Part shown: positions 1 through 6,623 of the stretch, one piece after another | Position numbering within the stretch: the first letter of the stretch is position 1 | Layout: each line of letters begins with the position of its first letter | Source of the DNA: Bacillota bacterium | GTDB taxonomy: Bacteria; Bacillota; Clostridia; Lachnospirales; Lachnospiraceae | DNA: 6,755 nt | Reading direction: 5' to 3' | NCBI GenBank assembly: GCA_023436765.1 | Contig: JAEZHX010000232.1 | Span: 1-6,755 of the forward strand | Program-made: the position numbers and the translations under genes | Notes under the pieces: generated by a model | Told to the model about the DNA's origin: nothing | Databases searched by the model: none | The model's input: only the letters and a program-made list of their open reading frames with translations

Positions 1-20
1 TTATGAATCATGTATTAATA

Positions 21-41
21 AACACCTGACTGGCAGGTATT
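21..41 (-). other. leader hairpin of the leftward transcript
   Basis: On the minus strand the arms AATACCTG and CAGGTGTT can form an 8-bp stem with one G-U pair around the 5-base loop CCAGT. It lies about 70 bases downstream of the predicted start of the leftward transcript, so it would sit in the 5' leader of the unseen gene. No long T-run follows, so I do not call it a terminator. The stem is short and could be chance. Confidence 0.3.
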
Positions 42-115
42 CATTTTTCAAATATTCATACCATGAATCTATGTAAGCATCCTAGTCCTGTTACCTTTTA
101 TTTCTTTATAGTTTC

Positions 116-144
116 ATCATAATGAAAGGTGTTGGCTATGTCAA
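116..144 (-). promoter_or_regulatory. sigma-A type promoter directed leftward
   Basis: On the minus strand a perfect -35 TTGACA (144-139) is followed by a 17-base spacer and the -10 box TATGAT (121-116), which matches consensus at 5 of 6 positions. Transcription should start near 109 and run left out of the window, so the gene it serves cannot be seen. The Fur-like operator lies just upstream of the -35 box. This is the best promoter match in the window. Confidence 0.75.
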
Positions 145-151
145 TAGTAAT

Positions 152-166
152 TGATAATAGTTATCA
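152..166. promoter_or_regulatory. Fur-family operator (7-1-7 box)
   Basis: TGATAATAGTTATCA matches the Firmicute Fur box TGATAATNATTATCA at 14 of the 15 positions, counting N as any base. The only difference is G for A at the first base of the second half. Fur represses iron-uptake genes when ferrous iron is plentiful; related PerR and Zur proteins use similar boxes. The site lies 7 bases upstream of the -35 box of the leftward promoter. It also overlaps a weaker rightward promoter candidate (TTGATA at 151-156, TTTATA at 174-179, 17-base spacer). The match and symmetry are seen directly; the bound protein is inferred. Confidence 0.55.
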
Positions 167-319
167 CTACTGGTTTATATTATTTTTATGAAATATGTAC
201 AAAACAAAGTAACTGCGTATCTTCCACGCAGACACATGTCCGGTAGTGAGCCTCAAATAGAAATCAGAGTGGACAACTACAAACAAAAAGGAAATCATAT
301 CACGGATTCAATCATAAAT

Positions 320-358
320 AAAGTGCAGATTTTCCCAATCATTCCAAACCTGCACTTT
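320..358 (-). terminator. intrinsic terminator after the HAD hydrolase gene
   Basis: On the minus strand AAAGTGCAGGTTT and AAATCTGCACTTT form a 13-bp stem with one G-U pair around a 13-base loop, followed by TTTATTTATG-like T-rich sequence (the last Ts belong to the stem, as is common in Firmicutes). It starts 26 bases after the HAD stop codon. Because the A-tract is symmetric it could also stop transcription from the left. Confidence 0.85.
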
Positions 359-384
359 TATGCATAGATATATTACAGCTTTGA

Positions 385-1152
385 CTATTCTGATAATACA
401 TAACGTCTAAGATAATCAGCGATTCCCTCTTCCTCATTTGTCAGAGTAATATAATCAGCCATTTCCTTCACAGCATCCACCGCATTCCCCATGGCGACAC
501 CGGTTCCGCTTACCTTAAGCATACCGATATCTACATAATCATCACCGAAGGAAAGGACCTCCGAGGGCTTTATTCCCAAGTGCTCCATGATTTTCTTGGT
601 AGCATGCTCCTTATTTGCCTGACTGCTGGTAATGATGAGGGAGCCATGTACCGTAATGGAGTATGCCATATCTGCTGTGATATATTTTGTGATATCGATC
701 CGATCCCTTCCGGGAACGATTCGGATCCTTTGGAAATCATAGGCCGGCATATCTGCAGGGGTAAAGGAGATAGCCTCTTCAGAGCCTATCACTCCAATCT
801 GATTGTCACGGTAAGAATACGGTTCAAAATATGCACCGATGGAAGCGTTTGGATAATCCCTCTGTAAAGATGTTATCAGTTGTAATCCGGCGTTATGAGG
901 AATGGAGTAATTCCCGATCATCTCCTCCTTCACTCTTATGACAGCACCGTTATAATTCGCCAGGCAATCACAGGGAAGCCCTTTCGTATAGATTGCGGTT
1001 TTACGTGGAGACCGAATCGTAACATAACCTATGATTATTCCCCTCCTGCTGCATTCCCACAGGACATCTCTTGTGAGGGGAAGTACCTCCTTCTTCGAGG
1101 TCATCAGTGTGTCATCAAGATCACATAAGATCAGTTTTATCCGGTTGTCCAA
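385..1152 (-). CDS. Cof-type HAD-IIB family hydrolase
   Basis: A 255-residue cytosolic phosphatase-like protein of the Cof subfamily of the haloacid dehalogenase superfamily. Relatives dephosphorylate sugar phosphates, nucleotides or cofactor precursors; the substrate here cannot be told. Motif I is D11-L-D-D-T-L, with D11 the expected nucleophile and D13 the acid/base. Motif II centres on T45, in TIRS instead of the usual TGR. Motif III is probably K181. Motif IV is G203-D-D-Y-V-D208, where V replaces the usual Asn before the last Asp; both magnesium-binding Asp are kept. Length is close to the usual 260-290. The start is TTG, chosen because AAGGAG lies 8 bases upstream and no ATG fits. The stop is TAG. 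The gap to the upstream 77-residue gene is 79 bases, with only a weak promoter candidate (TAGATA-N16-TATTAT, 1222-1195), so the two may be cotranscribed. Confidence 0.9.
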   Translation of the reverse strand: MDNRIKLILCDLDDTLMTSKKEVLPLTRDVLWECSRRGIIIGYVTIRSPRKTAIYTKGLPCDCLANYNGAVIRVKEEMIGNYSIPHNAGLQLITSLQRDYPNASIGAYFEPYSYRDNQIGVIGSEEAISFTPADMPAYDFQRIRIVPGRDRIDITKYITADMAYSITVHGSLIITSSQANKEHATKKIMEHLGIKPSEVLSFGDDYVDIGMLKVSGTGVAMGNAVDAVKEMADYITLTNEEEGIADYLRRYVLSE

Positions 1153-1160
1153 TGTCGATT

Positions 1161-1166
1161 CTCCTT
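1161..1166 (-). promoter_or_regulatory. ribosome binding site fixing the TTG start of the HAD gene
   Basis: AAGGAG on the minus strand ends 8 bases before the TTG at 1152-1150. The spacing is normal, and no ATG or GTG sits in frame at a suitable distance, which supports the rare start codon. Confidence 0.75.
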
Positions 1167-1203
1167 CGTTATCCTGTAATAAAAATCTGCTAAAATAATA
1201 CTG

Positions 1204-1221
1204 AGATAAAGCAGTTTATCT
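1204..1221 (-). other. AT-rich hairpin between the 77-residue gene and the HAD gene
   Basis: AGATAAA and TTTATCT form a perfect 7-bp stem around a 4-base loop (CTGC on the minus strand), 10 bases after the stop codon of the small gene. The following sequence, CAGTATTATTTTAG, is only moderately T-rich, so this is at best a weak or partial terminator. It overlaps the weak HAD promoter candidate. Confidence 0.35.
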
Positions 1222-1231
1222 ATCATGCCCT

Positions 1232-1465
1232 TCAGTTTTTAAACATTTCAGACAATTCCTTGAACAGTTCAATATCCGATTGGGTGAGTTTTATATTAGA
1301 GCTTAAGTTCTCACCGCTTGCTGTAGTAACATTGAATTCAAAGACCGTACCTTCCTCCAGAGCCTTCTTCCCTACTGCCTCCATAAACTTCGGAAACTTG
1401 GGATGATTGACTGTAAACTTCTCCCATGCACTTTTTATTTTAAATAGCTTTGCGGGATTAAACAT
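1232..1465 (-). CDS. small hypothetical protein, 77 residues
   Basis: I do not recognise a named family. The protein starts MFNPAKLFKIKSAWEKF and is lysine-rich and amphipathic at the N-terminus. A predicted helix (about residues 24-36) is followed by a polar beta-like stretch with FEFNVTTASGE, then a C-terminal acidic helix built around DIELFKELSEMF. There is no signal peptide, membrane segment or cysteine, so it is probably a soluble cytosolic alpha/beta protein. An upstream ATG at 1471 would add Met-His, but it is only one base from the AGGAG site. The ATG at 1465 has a 7-base spacing and is preferred. A promoter candidate lies 59 bases upstream of the start. Reality as a gene is supported by the promoter, ribosome site and plausible protein composition; the function is unknown. 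Confidence 0.7.
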   Translation of the reverse strand: MFNPAKLFKIKSAWEKFTVNHPKFPKFMEAVGKKALEEGTVFEFNVTTASGENLSSNIKLTQSDIELFKELSEMFKN

Positions 1466-1472
1466 ATGCATT

Positions 1473-1477
1473 CTCCT
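1473..1477 (-). promoter_or_regulatory. ribosome binding site deciding the start of the 77-residue gene
   Basis: AGGAG on the minus strand is 7 bases from the ATG at 1465 but only 1 base from the in-frame ATG at 1471. The spacing therefore selects the shorter product. Confidence 0.65.
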
Positions 1478-1523
1478 ATCTACCGGTATATTTTATTCTG
1501 TATCATTGAGTAGTTATTAACAT

Positions 1524-1552
1524 ATTATACGAAAGTAAGCTGATTATTTCTA
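1524..1552 (-). promoter_or_regulatory. promoter candidate for the 77-residue gene
   Basis: A perfect -10 box TATAAT (1529-1524) is preceded at 17 bases by TAGAAA (1552-1547), which matches 4 of 6 positions of TTGACA. The predicted transcript start is near 1517, giving a leader of about 50 bases. The surrounding sequence is AT-rich, which raises the chance of false matches. Confidence 0.55.
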
Positions 1553-1610
1553 CATATTAATCAAAAATAGCATTTATTTATATAACAACGATTCCTATGG
1601 AGCTTCTATC

Positions 1611-2066
1611 CTATACAAGTATTTTGCTCATGCAGACAGAACCACACATGCAGCGATATGGTCCATAATTCTCTATGATTTCATATCCCAGCTTCTGATA
1701 CAAACTCATCGCTTCCTTAAGGACAGCTCCGGTCTCAAGAACAAGCTTCCGATACCCCCGGTCTTTCGCTCTTGCCTCCAGATGCTGCATTAATTCCTTG
1801 GATAATCCTCTGCCCCGGTATTCCTTCCTCAAGAATACCCGTTTCACCTCTGCCACCCCTTCTTCATGTTGCTTAAAGCTGGCGCAGGCTATCGGCATTC
1901 CCTGATCATAAAGCAGTATGACATCATGGATATCCTCAAGTGTATTATACTGATTATACTGTTCCCTCTGTTTATCGCCTCCGACTGCCTCATTCAAGTG
2001 CTCATCCAGCATCCGACACAGCGTTATAAAATCTTCATTTCTACCATCTGTGATTAAGTATTCCAT
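1611..2066 (-). CDS. GNAT family N-acetyltransferase
   Basis: A 151-residue single-domain acetyltransferase that would transfer acetyl from acetyl-CoA to an amine; the substrate is not predictable. The acetyl-CoA pyrophosphate loop is Y83-R-G-R-G-L88, following the strand VAEVKRVFLR (residues 71-80). The C-terminal motif LYQKLGYE (122-129) followed by IIENYGPY is typical of the family. The length is usual for a GNAT. An in-frame ATG at 2081 would add five residues (MKGLA) but has no ribosome binding site. The ATG at 2066 has AAAGGA 6 bases upstream and is preferred. The stop is TAG. A good promoter candidate lies just upstream. No convincing terminator follows, so some transcripts may continue into the 77-residue gene 145 bases downstream. 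Confidence 0.9.
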   Translation of the reverse strand: MEYLITDGRNEDFITLCRMLDEHLNEAVGGDKQREQYNQYNTLEDIHDVILLYDQGMPIACASFKQHEEGVAEVKRVFLRKEYRGRGLSKELMQHLEARAKDRGYRKLVLETGAVLKEAMSLYQKLGYEIIENYGPYRCMCGSVCMSKILV

Positions 2067-2072
2067 CGCTAA

Positions 2073-2078
2073 TCCTTT
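2073..2078 (-). promoter_or_regulatory. ribosome binding site deciding the GNAT start
   Basis: AAAGGA on the minus strand lies 6 bases before the ATG at 2066. It falls inside the first codons of the longer reading frame that starts at 2081, which has no such site of its own. Confidence 0.6.
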
Positions 2079-2110
2079 CATATATATTTTAGGAGAATTT
2101 ATTTATGAAA

Positions 2111-2140
2111 ATTATGAATAATTTGCCCCTTCCCTGTCAA
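2111..2140 (-). promoter_or_regulatory. promoter candidate for the GNAT gene
   Basis: A perfect -35 TTGACA (2140-2135) is followed after 18 bases by CATAAT (2116-2111), a 5 of 6 match to the -10 consensus. Transcription should start near 2104, about 38 bases before the preferred ATG. The 12 bases TTACTATTGACA that end in this -35 box also occur at the leftward promoter near 144. Confidence 0.65.
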
Positions 2141-2174
2141 TAGTAAATAATCCTTTGGCCTATCTTGTATTACG

Positions 2175-2249
2175 CAAAAACAGTTATCCCTCAGCTTCCC
2201 GGGTAGCCCTTCCAGGACTTCCCTAAGAAATGAGGAATAACTGTTTTTG
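2175..2249 (-). terminator. long inverted repeat after gltD, probable operon terminator
   Basis: Two 19-base arms (2175-2193 and 2231-2249) are complementary except for one position. On the minus strand the helix reads CAAAAACAG into the stem and CTGTTTTTG out, the A-tract/T-tract layout of Firmicute terminators. It begins 58 bases after the gltD stop codon. The 37-base loop is unusually long and contains CTTCC three times on the plus strand. The plus-strand side is followed by a second T-run (about 2250-2264), so it may work in both directions. Confidence 0.6.
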
Positions 2250-2307
2250 TTTATCTAATTTTTTGTATGAGAGAGTGTCTGATCAGATCTATAGCCTTGT
2301 ATCCTCT

Positions 2308-3810
2308 TTATGCCAGATTGCTGTAGCCCATCAGCTGTTCATCCACCGCCTTCGCTACCTCTCTGCCCTCACGGATGGCCCAGACAACCAGGGACTGACC
2401 CCGGTGCATATCTCCGGCGGTAAATACCTTATCCACATTAGTGCGATATCTACCTTGTTCGGTCTTCACATTGGTCCTGCCATCCAGCTCCACCCCAAAG
2501 GCTTCTGCTATATAGGACTGCGTTCCAAGGAAGCCGGCAGCGATTAGTACCAGATCGATATCTTCTTCGAATTCACTGCCCGCCACCTCTTCCATCGTAT
2601 ATCGTTTCAGCTCCTCGTTATACTTACTTTCCAGTTTCACAATCTTAACCCTGCATACATTCCCCTGGTTATCTGTAATAAATTCCTTCACAGTGGACTG
2701 GTACACCCTGGGGTCCTTACCAAAGCAGTCGATAGCTTCCTGCTGGCCATAATCAGTCTTGCATACCTTCGGCCACTCCGGCCAGGGATTATTCTCAGCT
2801 CTTGTATCGGGTTGCTTCGGCATCATCTCCAGCTGCAGCACAGAGGCTGCTCCCTGCCGGATGGAAGTTCCGACACAGTCATTGCCGGTATCTCCGCCTC
2901 CGATAACCAGAACCTTCTTATCCTTCGCTGTAACCGTAAAATTCCCTATAGCGGCGGCTTTTGTGGTTCCTGCCTCCAGGAGATCCTTCGTGGTACTGGT
3001 AAGGTAATCGACTGCAAAATAAATTCCCATTGCCTCCCTGCCCGGAGCCTTAATATCCCTTGGATTCGATGCACCGCAGGTCAGAATGATACTGTCAAAT
3101 TCCTTTAGAATTTTCGATACCTTGTAGTTATTGCCGACATCCGTACCGGTAAGGAAGGTTACACCCTCTTCCTTCATGATGGTGACCCTACGCTCGATTA
3201 CCTGCTTCTCCAGCTTCATATTGGGAATTCCGTACATCAGGAGTCCACCCACACGGTCGGACCGTTCAAATACCGTAACGAGATGTCCCCTTTTATTCAG
3301 CTGATCCGCTGCAGCAAGACCTGCAGGCCCGGAGCCGATGACCGCCACCTTCTTGCCGGTCCTATTCTGAGGGGGCTCCGGTTTAAGATACCCCTCTTCA
3401 TAACCATAATCAATGATTGCACATTCATTTTCCTTAATTGCTACCGGATCACCGTTCAGAGCGCAGGTACAGGACGCCTCACAGGGAGCGGGACATACCC
3501 TTCCGGTAAACTCAGGAAAATTATTCGTCTTCATCAGGCGATGAAAGGCCTGTTTCATGTTACCTCTATAGATAGAATCGTTCCATTCCGGTATGAGATT
3601 GTTCAGGGGGCATCCTGAGGTCATTCCTCCGATGATTAGTCCTGACTGGCAGAATGGCACACCGCATTCCATACAGCGGGCACCCTGGCGCTTCCTCTCT
3701 TCCATGGACAGAGGCTGATGGAATTCATTAAAATGCTGTATACGGTCCTTAGGCGGATCGTTGTGCCCTATTGCCCTTTCAAACTCCATAAAACCTGTTG
3801 GTTTTCCCAT
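2308..3810 (-). CDS. gltD: glutamate synthase small (beta) subunit
   Basis: A complete 500-residue flavoprotein that passes electrons from NADPH to the large subunit of GOGAT in the cytosol. The N-terminal iron-sulfur domain has C46-X2-C49-X4-C54 and C67, then C106-X3-C110-X3-C114, the cysteine pattern of the 4Fe-4S clusters of this family. The FAD-binding Rossmann motif is V157-I-G-S-G-P-A-G164. The NAD(P)H-binding motif is V302-I-G-G-G-D-T-G309. The C-terminal FAD contact is T464-A-G-D-M-H-R-G471, followed by AIREGREVA. Length matches bacterial GltD (about 470-500). The ATG has AGGAGG 5 bases upstream; the stop is TAA. It lies 98 bases downstream of gltB and is surely in the same operon. 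Homologous beta-like proteins (NfnB/SudA type) also exist, but the gltB neighbour settles the call. Confidence 0.97.
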   Translation of the reverse strand: MGKPTGFMEFERAIGHNDPPKDRIQHFNEFHQPLSMEERKRQGARCMECGVPFCQSGLIIGGMTSGCPLNNLIPEWNDSIYRGNMKQAFHRLMKTNNFPEFTGRVCPAPCEASCTCALNGDPVAIKENECAIIDYGYEEGYLKPEPPQNRTGKKVAVIGSGPAGLAAADQLNKRGHLVTVFERSDRVGGLLMYGIPNMKLEKQVIERRVTIMKEEGVTFLTGTDVGNNYKVSKILKEFDSIILTCGASNPRDIKAPGREAMGIYFAVDYLTSTTKDLLEAGTTKAAAIGNFTVTAKDKKVLVIGGGDTGNDCVGTSIRQGAASVLQLEMMPKQPDTRAENNPWPEWPKVCKTDYGQQEAIDCFGKDPRVYQSTVKEFITDNQGNVCRVKIVKLESKYNEELKRYTMEEVAGSEFEEDIDLVLIAAGFLGTQSYIAEAFGVELDGRTNVKTEQGRYRTNVDKVFTAGDMHRGQSLVVWAIREGREVAKAVDEQLMGYSNLA

Positions 3811-3814
3811 ATAT

Positions 3815-3822
3815 ACCTCCTT
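3815..3822 (-). promoter_or_regulatory. strong ribosome binding site of gltD
   Basis: AAGGAGGT on the minus strand is a near-complete anti-16S match, ending 4-5 bases before the gltD ATG. It lets gltD be translated independently of gltB despite the 98-base gap. Confidence 0.85.
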
Positions 3823-3845
3823 ATAACCTCACATAGCTTACCTTT

Positions 3846-3879
3846 AAGTTTGTGTCAAGGATGACGCAGGCACAAACTT
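3846..3879 (-). other. intercistronic hairpin 2 (gltB-gltD gap)
   Basis: AAGTTTGTG and CACAAACTT form a perfect 9-bp stem around a 16-base loop. It lies 36 bases before the gltD start codon. The following minus-strand sequence is AAAGGTAAGC, without a T-run, so it is not a normal terminator. It may protect the mRNA or tune expression between the two subunits. Confidence 0.5.
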
Positions 3880-3883
3880 CCAG

Positions 3884-3914
3884 GTGCAAATTAACGCTTT
3901 CTGTTAATTTACAC
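3884..3914 (-). other. intercistronic hairpin 1, overlapping the gltB stop codon
   Basis: On the minus strand GTGTAAATTAAC and GTTAATTTGCAC form a 12-bp stem with one G-U pair around the loop AGAAAGC. The gltB stop codon TAA (3911-3909) is inside the first arm. A ribosome finishing gltB would melt it. No T-run follows (CTGGAAG), so it is not a typical terminator. Confidence 0.55.
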
Positions 3915-6587
3915 TTCGTTCCGAGTGTTAGCGAAAAATGCTTCGATCTGAGCCTGCTCACTGCTTAAACCCTTCTCTTCCATCTGCATGATGGTCTGCA
4001 GCATCCGCCTATAGTCATGGGGTATGATCTTCTTGAATTTAGGCAGATAATCCTTGAAATTCTCCAGAATCTCTCTTCCCTTCTTTGAATTCGTTAACTC
4101 CACGTGCTCACTGATCATATTCTTAAGCTCCAGCACATCGTACTTCTCAGTGACAGCTTCAAAGGTGACCATTCCTTTATTCAGCTTCTTATATAGGTCA
4201 CTGGCTTCATCGAGGACATAGGCAATACCGCCGCTCATACCTGCCGCAAAGTTTTTCCCGGTCTTACCGAGAACCACCACTCTGCCGCCGGTCATGTACT
4301 CACAGCCGTGATCACCGACGCCTTCTATCACTGCCATCGCACCTGAATTACGGACACAGAAGCGCTCCCCGGCAACACCGTTAATGAACGCTTTACCACT
4401 GGTCGCGCCATACAGGGCTACATTTCCGATGATGATATTCTCCTCAGCCTTAAAGGTACTTCCCTTCGGAGGATATGCAATCAGCTTACCGCCGGATAAG
4501 CCCTTACCGAAGTAGTCGTTACTGTCACCCTCCAGCATAATGGTCAGTCCCTTCGGGATGAAGGCACCGAAGCTCTGCCCGCCGCTGCCCTGGCACTCTA
4601 TGATAAAGGTATCCTCCTTCAGGTTGGTTCCATGTCTTCTGGTAATCTCGGAACCAAGGATGGTACCAAAGGTACGGTCCGTATTGGAAACCTGCAGCTT
4701 AACCTTCTGGGAATGCTTATCCTGCAGCTTGAACTTGCTAAGGAGAAGCTTCTCATCTACCGTGTTCTCCAGACCAAAATCATAAGCCTGATCAGGACTG
4801 TAATGGATGCTCTGCCCTTTTTCCTGGAAGGGATTAATTAAAACCGCGCTTAGATCAACCTTACCGGCCCCTTCCTCCTGCTTAAGGCCATCCTTCATTT
4901 TCAATAAATCCGTACGGCCAACCATTTCCTCAAAGCTCCGAAAGCCCAGCTTCGCCATGTACTCCCGCAGCTCCTCAGCTACGAAGAGCATGAAGTTTTC
5001 CACATATTCCGGTTTACCGCTGAAATTCTTCCTAAGCTCAGGGTTCTGGGTAGCAACACCGACCGGACAGGTATCAAGGTTACATACTCTCATCATCACA
5101 CAGCCCAGGGTTACCAACGGAGCTGTGGCAAAGCCAAACTCCTCGGCCCCGAGCAGTGCAGCAATCAGTACATCACGGCCTGTCAGCAGCTTACCGTCAG
5201 TTTCGATGACCACCTTATTCCTGAGTCCGTTCATGATTAGGATCTGGTGGGTTTCCGCCAGCCCCAGCTCCCAGGGAAGTCCGGCGTTATAGATGGAAGT
5301 CCTGGGTGCAGCACCGGTTCCGCCATCATAACCGGAGATCAGGATAACTCCGGCACCGGCCTTAGCTACACCGGCAGCGACTGTTCCGACACCGGCTTCT
5401 GAAACCAGCTTCACGGATATTCTGGCATTTTTATTCGCATTCTTCAAATCATAAATCAGCTGTGCGAGATCCTCGATCGAATAGATATCATGGTGCGGAG
5501 GCGGGGAAATCAGTCCCACACCGGGAGTGGAATGCCTGGTCTTAGCGATCCAGGGATAGACCTTCTCTGCCGGCAGCTGACCACCTTCTCCGGGCTTGGC
5601 GCCCTGTGCCATCTTAATCTGGATCTCCTTCGCACTGACCAAATACTCCGAGGTCACGCCAAAACGGCCGGAGGCCACCTGCTTGATTGCAGAGCAGCGA
5701 TTTAACCCGTCCTCACCGGGCTTTAAGCGTTCCAGGCTTTCACCACCCTCACCGCTGTTGGACTTACCTCCGAGACGGTTCATGGCAATTGCTAAAGCCT
5801 CATGGGCTTCCTTTGAGATGGAACCATAGGACATGGCACCGCTCTTAAACCGCTTAACGATGGAAGCAGCACTCTCAACCTCCTCAACCGGGATCCCCTT
5901 CTCCGGGAAATCTATCTCCAGCAGTCCTCTTAAGTGCACTTTTTCCTGTTCCTCGGTAATCTCCTTCGAGTACTCCTTGAATAGCTCATAGTTACCGGTC
6001 CTGGTGGACTGCTGAAGAAGATGGATGGTCTTCGGGTTATAGAGGTGCTCCTCCTTGCCACTCCTGTATTTATGGGAACCGTTGCTCTCCAGGGTAAGAT
6101 CCAGCTCCAAACCCAGCGGATCAAAGGCTTTGGAGTGAAGGTCATTCACCTGCTTCTCCATATCCTTCAGTGTTATTCCCTCAATCCTGCTGACAGTTCC
6201 GGTGAAATATTTATTGATTACTTCCTTACTGATACCAATGGCTTCAAAAATCTTAGAACCCTGATAGGATTGGATCGTTGAGATACCCATCTTGGAGGCG
6301 ATTTTTACAATTCCCTTTAAGACGGCTTTGTTATAATCATCCACTGCAGCATAATAATCCTTATCAAGCATGTTCTCATTGATCAGCTGTCTGATCGTCT
6401 CCTGTGCCAGGTAAGGATTCACCGCACAGGCACCGTAACCGAGAAGGCAGGCAAAATGATGAACATCCCTGGGTTCCGCACTCTCCAGTATCATTGCCAG
6501 AGCAGTTCTCTTCTTGGTCCTGACCAGATGCTGCTGCAGAGCAGAAACAGCCAATAGGGAGGGAATGGCCACATGGTTCTCATCCAC
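3909..6587 (-). CDS. gltB: glutamate synthase large (alpha) subunit, C-terminal 892 residues
   Basis: This is the open part of gltB downstream of an in-frame amber codon. GltB takes ammonia from glutamine and adds it to 2-oxoglutarate, making glutamate. Numbering from the GTG at 6587: the end of the central domain covers about 1-120 (DVHHFACLLGYGACAVNPYL at 41-60). The FMN-binding synthase domain covers about 190-565 and contains PGEGGQLPAEKV (332-343), PPPHHD (362-367) and GYDGGTGAAPRTS (419-431). The 3Fe-4S cysteines are C496-X5-C502-X4-C507. The GXGXG domain covers about 630-820. The GTG is only the first possible start after the TAG. It lies inside a conserved segment (DRG-V-DENHVAIPSL) and has no suitable ribosome site, so it is not a natural start. 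Full-length GltB has about 1,500 residues; the N-terminal glutaminase half lies beyond the right edge. The stop is TAA, and gltD follows. Identity is certain; whether a working protein is made depends on the amber codon. Confidence 0.93.
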   Translation of the reverse strand: MDENHVAIPSLLAVSALQQHLVRTKKRTALAMILESAEPRDVHHFACLLGYGACAVNPYLAQETIRQLINENMLDKDYYAAVDDYNKAVLKGIVKIASKMGISTIQSYQGSKIFEAIGISKEVINKYFTGTVSRIEGITLKDMEKQVNDLHSKAFDPLGLELDLTLESNGSHKYRSGKEEHLYNPKTIHLLQQSTRTGNYELFKEYSKEITEEQEKVHLRGLLEIDFPEKGIPVEEVESAASIVKRFKSGAMSYGSISKEAHEALAIAMNRLGGKSNSGEGGESLERLKPGEDGLNRCSAIKQVASGRFGVTSEYLVSAKEIQIKMAQGAKPGEGGQLPAEKVYPWIAKTRHSTPGVGLISPPPHHDIYSIEDLAQLIYDLKNANKNARISVKLVSEAGVGTVAAGVAKAGAGVILISGYDGGTGAAPRTSIYNAGLPWELGLAETHQILIMNGLRNKVVIETDGKLLTGRDVLIAALLGAEEFGFATAPLVTLGCVMMRVCNLDTCPVGVATQNPELRKNFSGKPEYVENFMLFVAEELREYMAKLGFRSFEEMVGRTDLLKMKDGLKQEEGAGKVDLSAVLINPFQEKGQSIHYSPDQAYDFGLENTVDEKLLLSKFKLQDKHSQKVKLQVSNTDRTFGTILGSEITRRHGTNLKEDTFIIECQGSGGQSFGAFIPKGLTIMLEGDSNDYFGKGLSGGKLIAYPPKGSTFKAEENIIIGNVALYGATSGKAFINGVAGERFCVRNSGAMAVIEGVGDHGCEYMTGGRVVVLGKTGKNFAAGMSGGIAYVLDEASDLYKKLNKGMVTFEAVTEKYDVLELKNMISEHVELTNSKKGREILENFKDYLPKFKKIIPHDYRRMLQTIMQMEEKGLSSEQAQIEAFFANTRNEV

Positions 6588-6623
6588 ACCGCGGTCCGTC
6601 AGGATCAGGATATTCGCTCCTTC

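Larger units (their letters stand above)
1..384. other. intergenic region with control signals, no convincing gene
   Basis: This AT-rich stretch lies between the HAD hydrolase gene and an unseen gene to the left. It holds the HAD terminator (320-358), a Fur-like operator (152-166), a leftward promoter (116-144) and a small leader hairpin (21-41), each listed separately. A further 6-bp hairpin lies at 213-231 (arms CTGCGT and ACGCAG, 7-base loop). Read on the minus strand it is followed by a T-rich run, so it could be a weak backup terminator. A 59-codon plus-strand reading frame crosses the region but has no ribosome binding site and was rejected. Confidence 0.75.

Noticed and set aside
188..367. 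59-codon plus-strand reading frame starting MKYVQNKVTAYLPRR
   Set aside because: It has no ribosome binding site and no family I recognise, and it runs through the HAD terminator hairpin to end almost at the HAD stop codon. A weak rightward promoter overlapping the Fur-like box is the only support.
1561..1610. Terminator after the GNAT gene
   Set aside because: Only a 5-bp AT stem (AAATA/TATTT) can be formed before a short T-run, too weak to call.
2104..2142. 12-codon plus-strand frame (MKIMNNLPLPCQ) behind a good AGGAGA motif at 2091-2096
   Set aside because: It is antisense to the GNAT promoter, very short, and has no promoter of its own; the motif is probably chance.
2230..2547. 105-codon plus-strand frame opposite the end of gltD
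   Set aside because: It lies mostly antisense to conserved gltD codons and begins within the terminator repeat. The protein resembles no family and is the usual shadow of a real gene.
4807..5292. 161-codon plus-strand frame inside gltB
   Set aside because: It is fully antisense to the FMN domain of gltB, with serine- and proline-rich low-complexity translation typical of a shadow frame.
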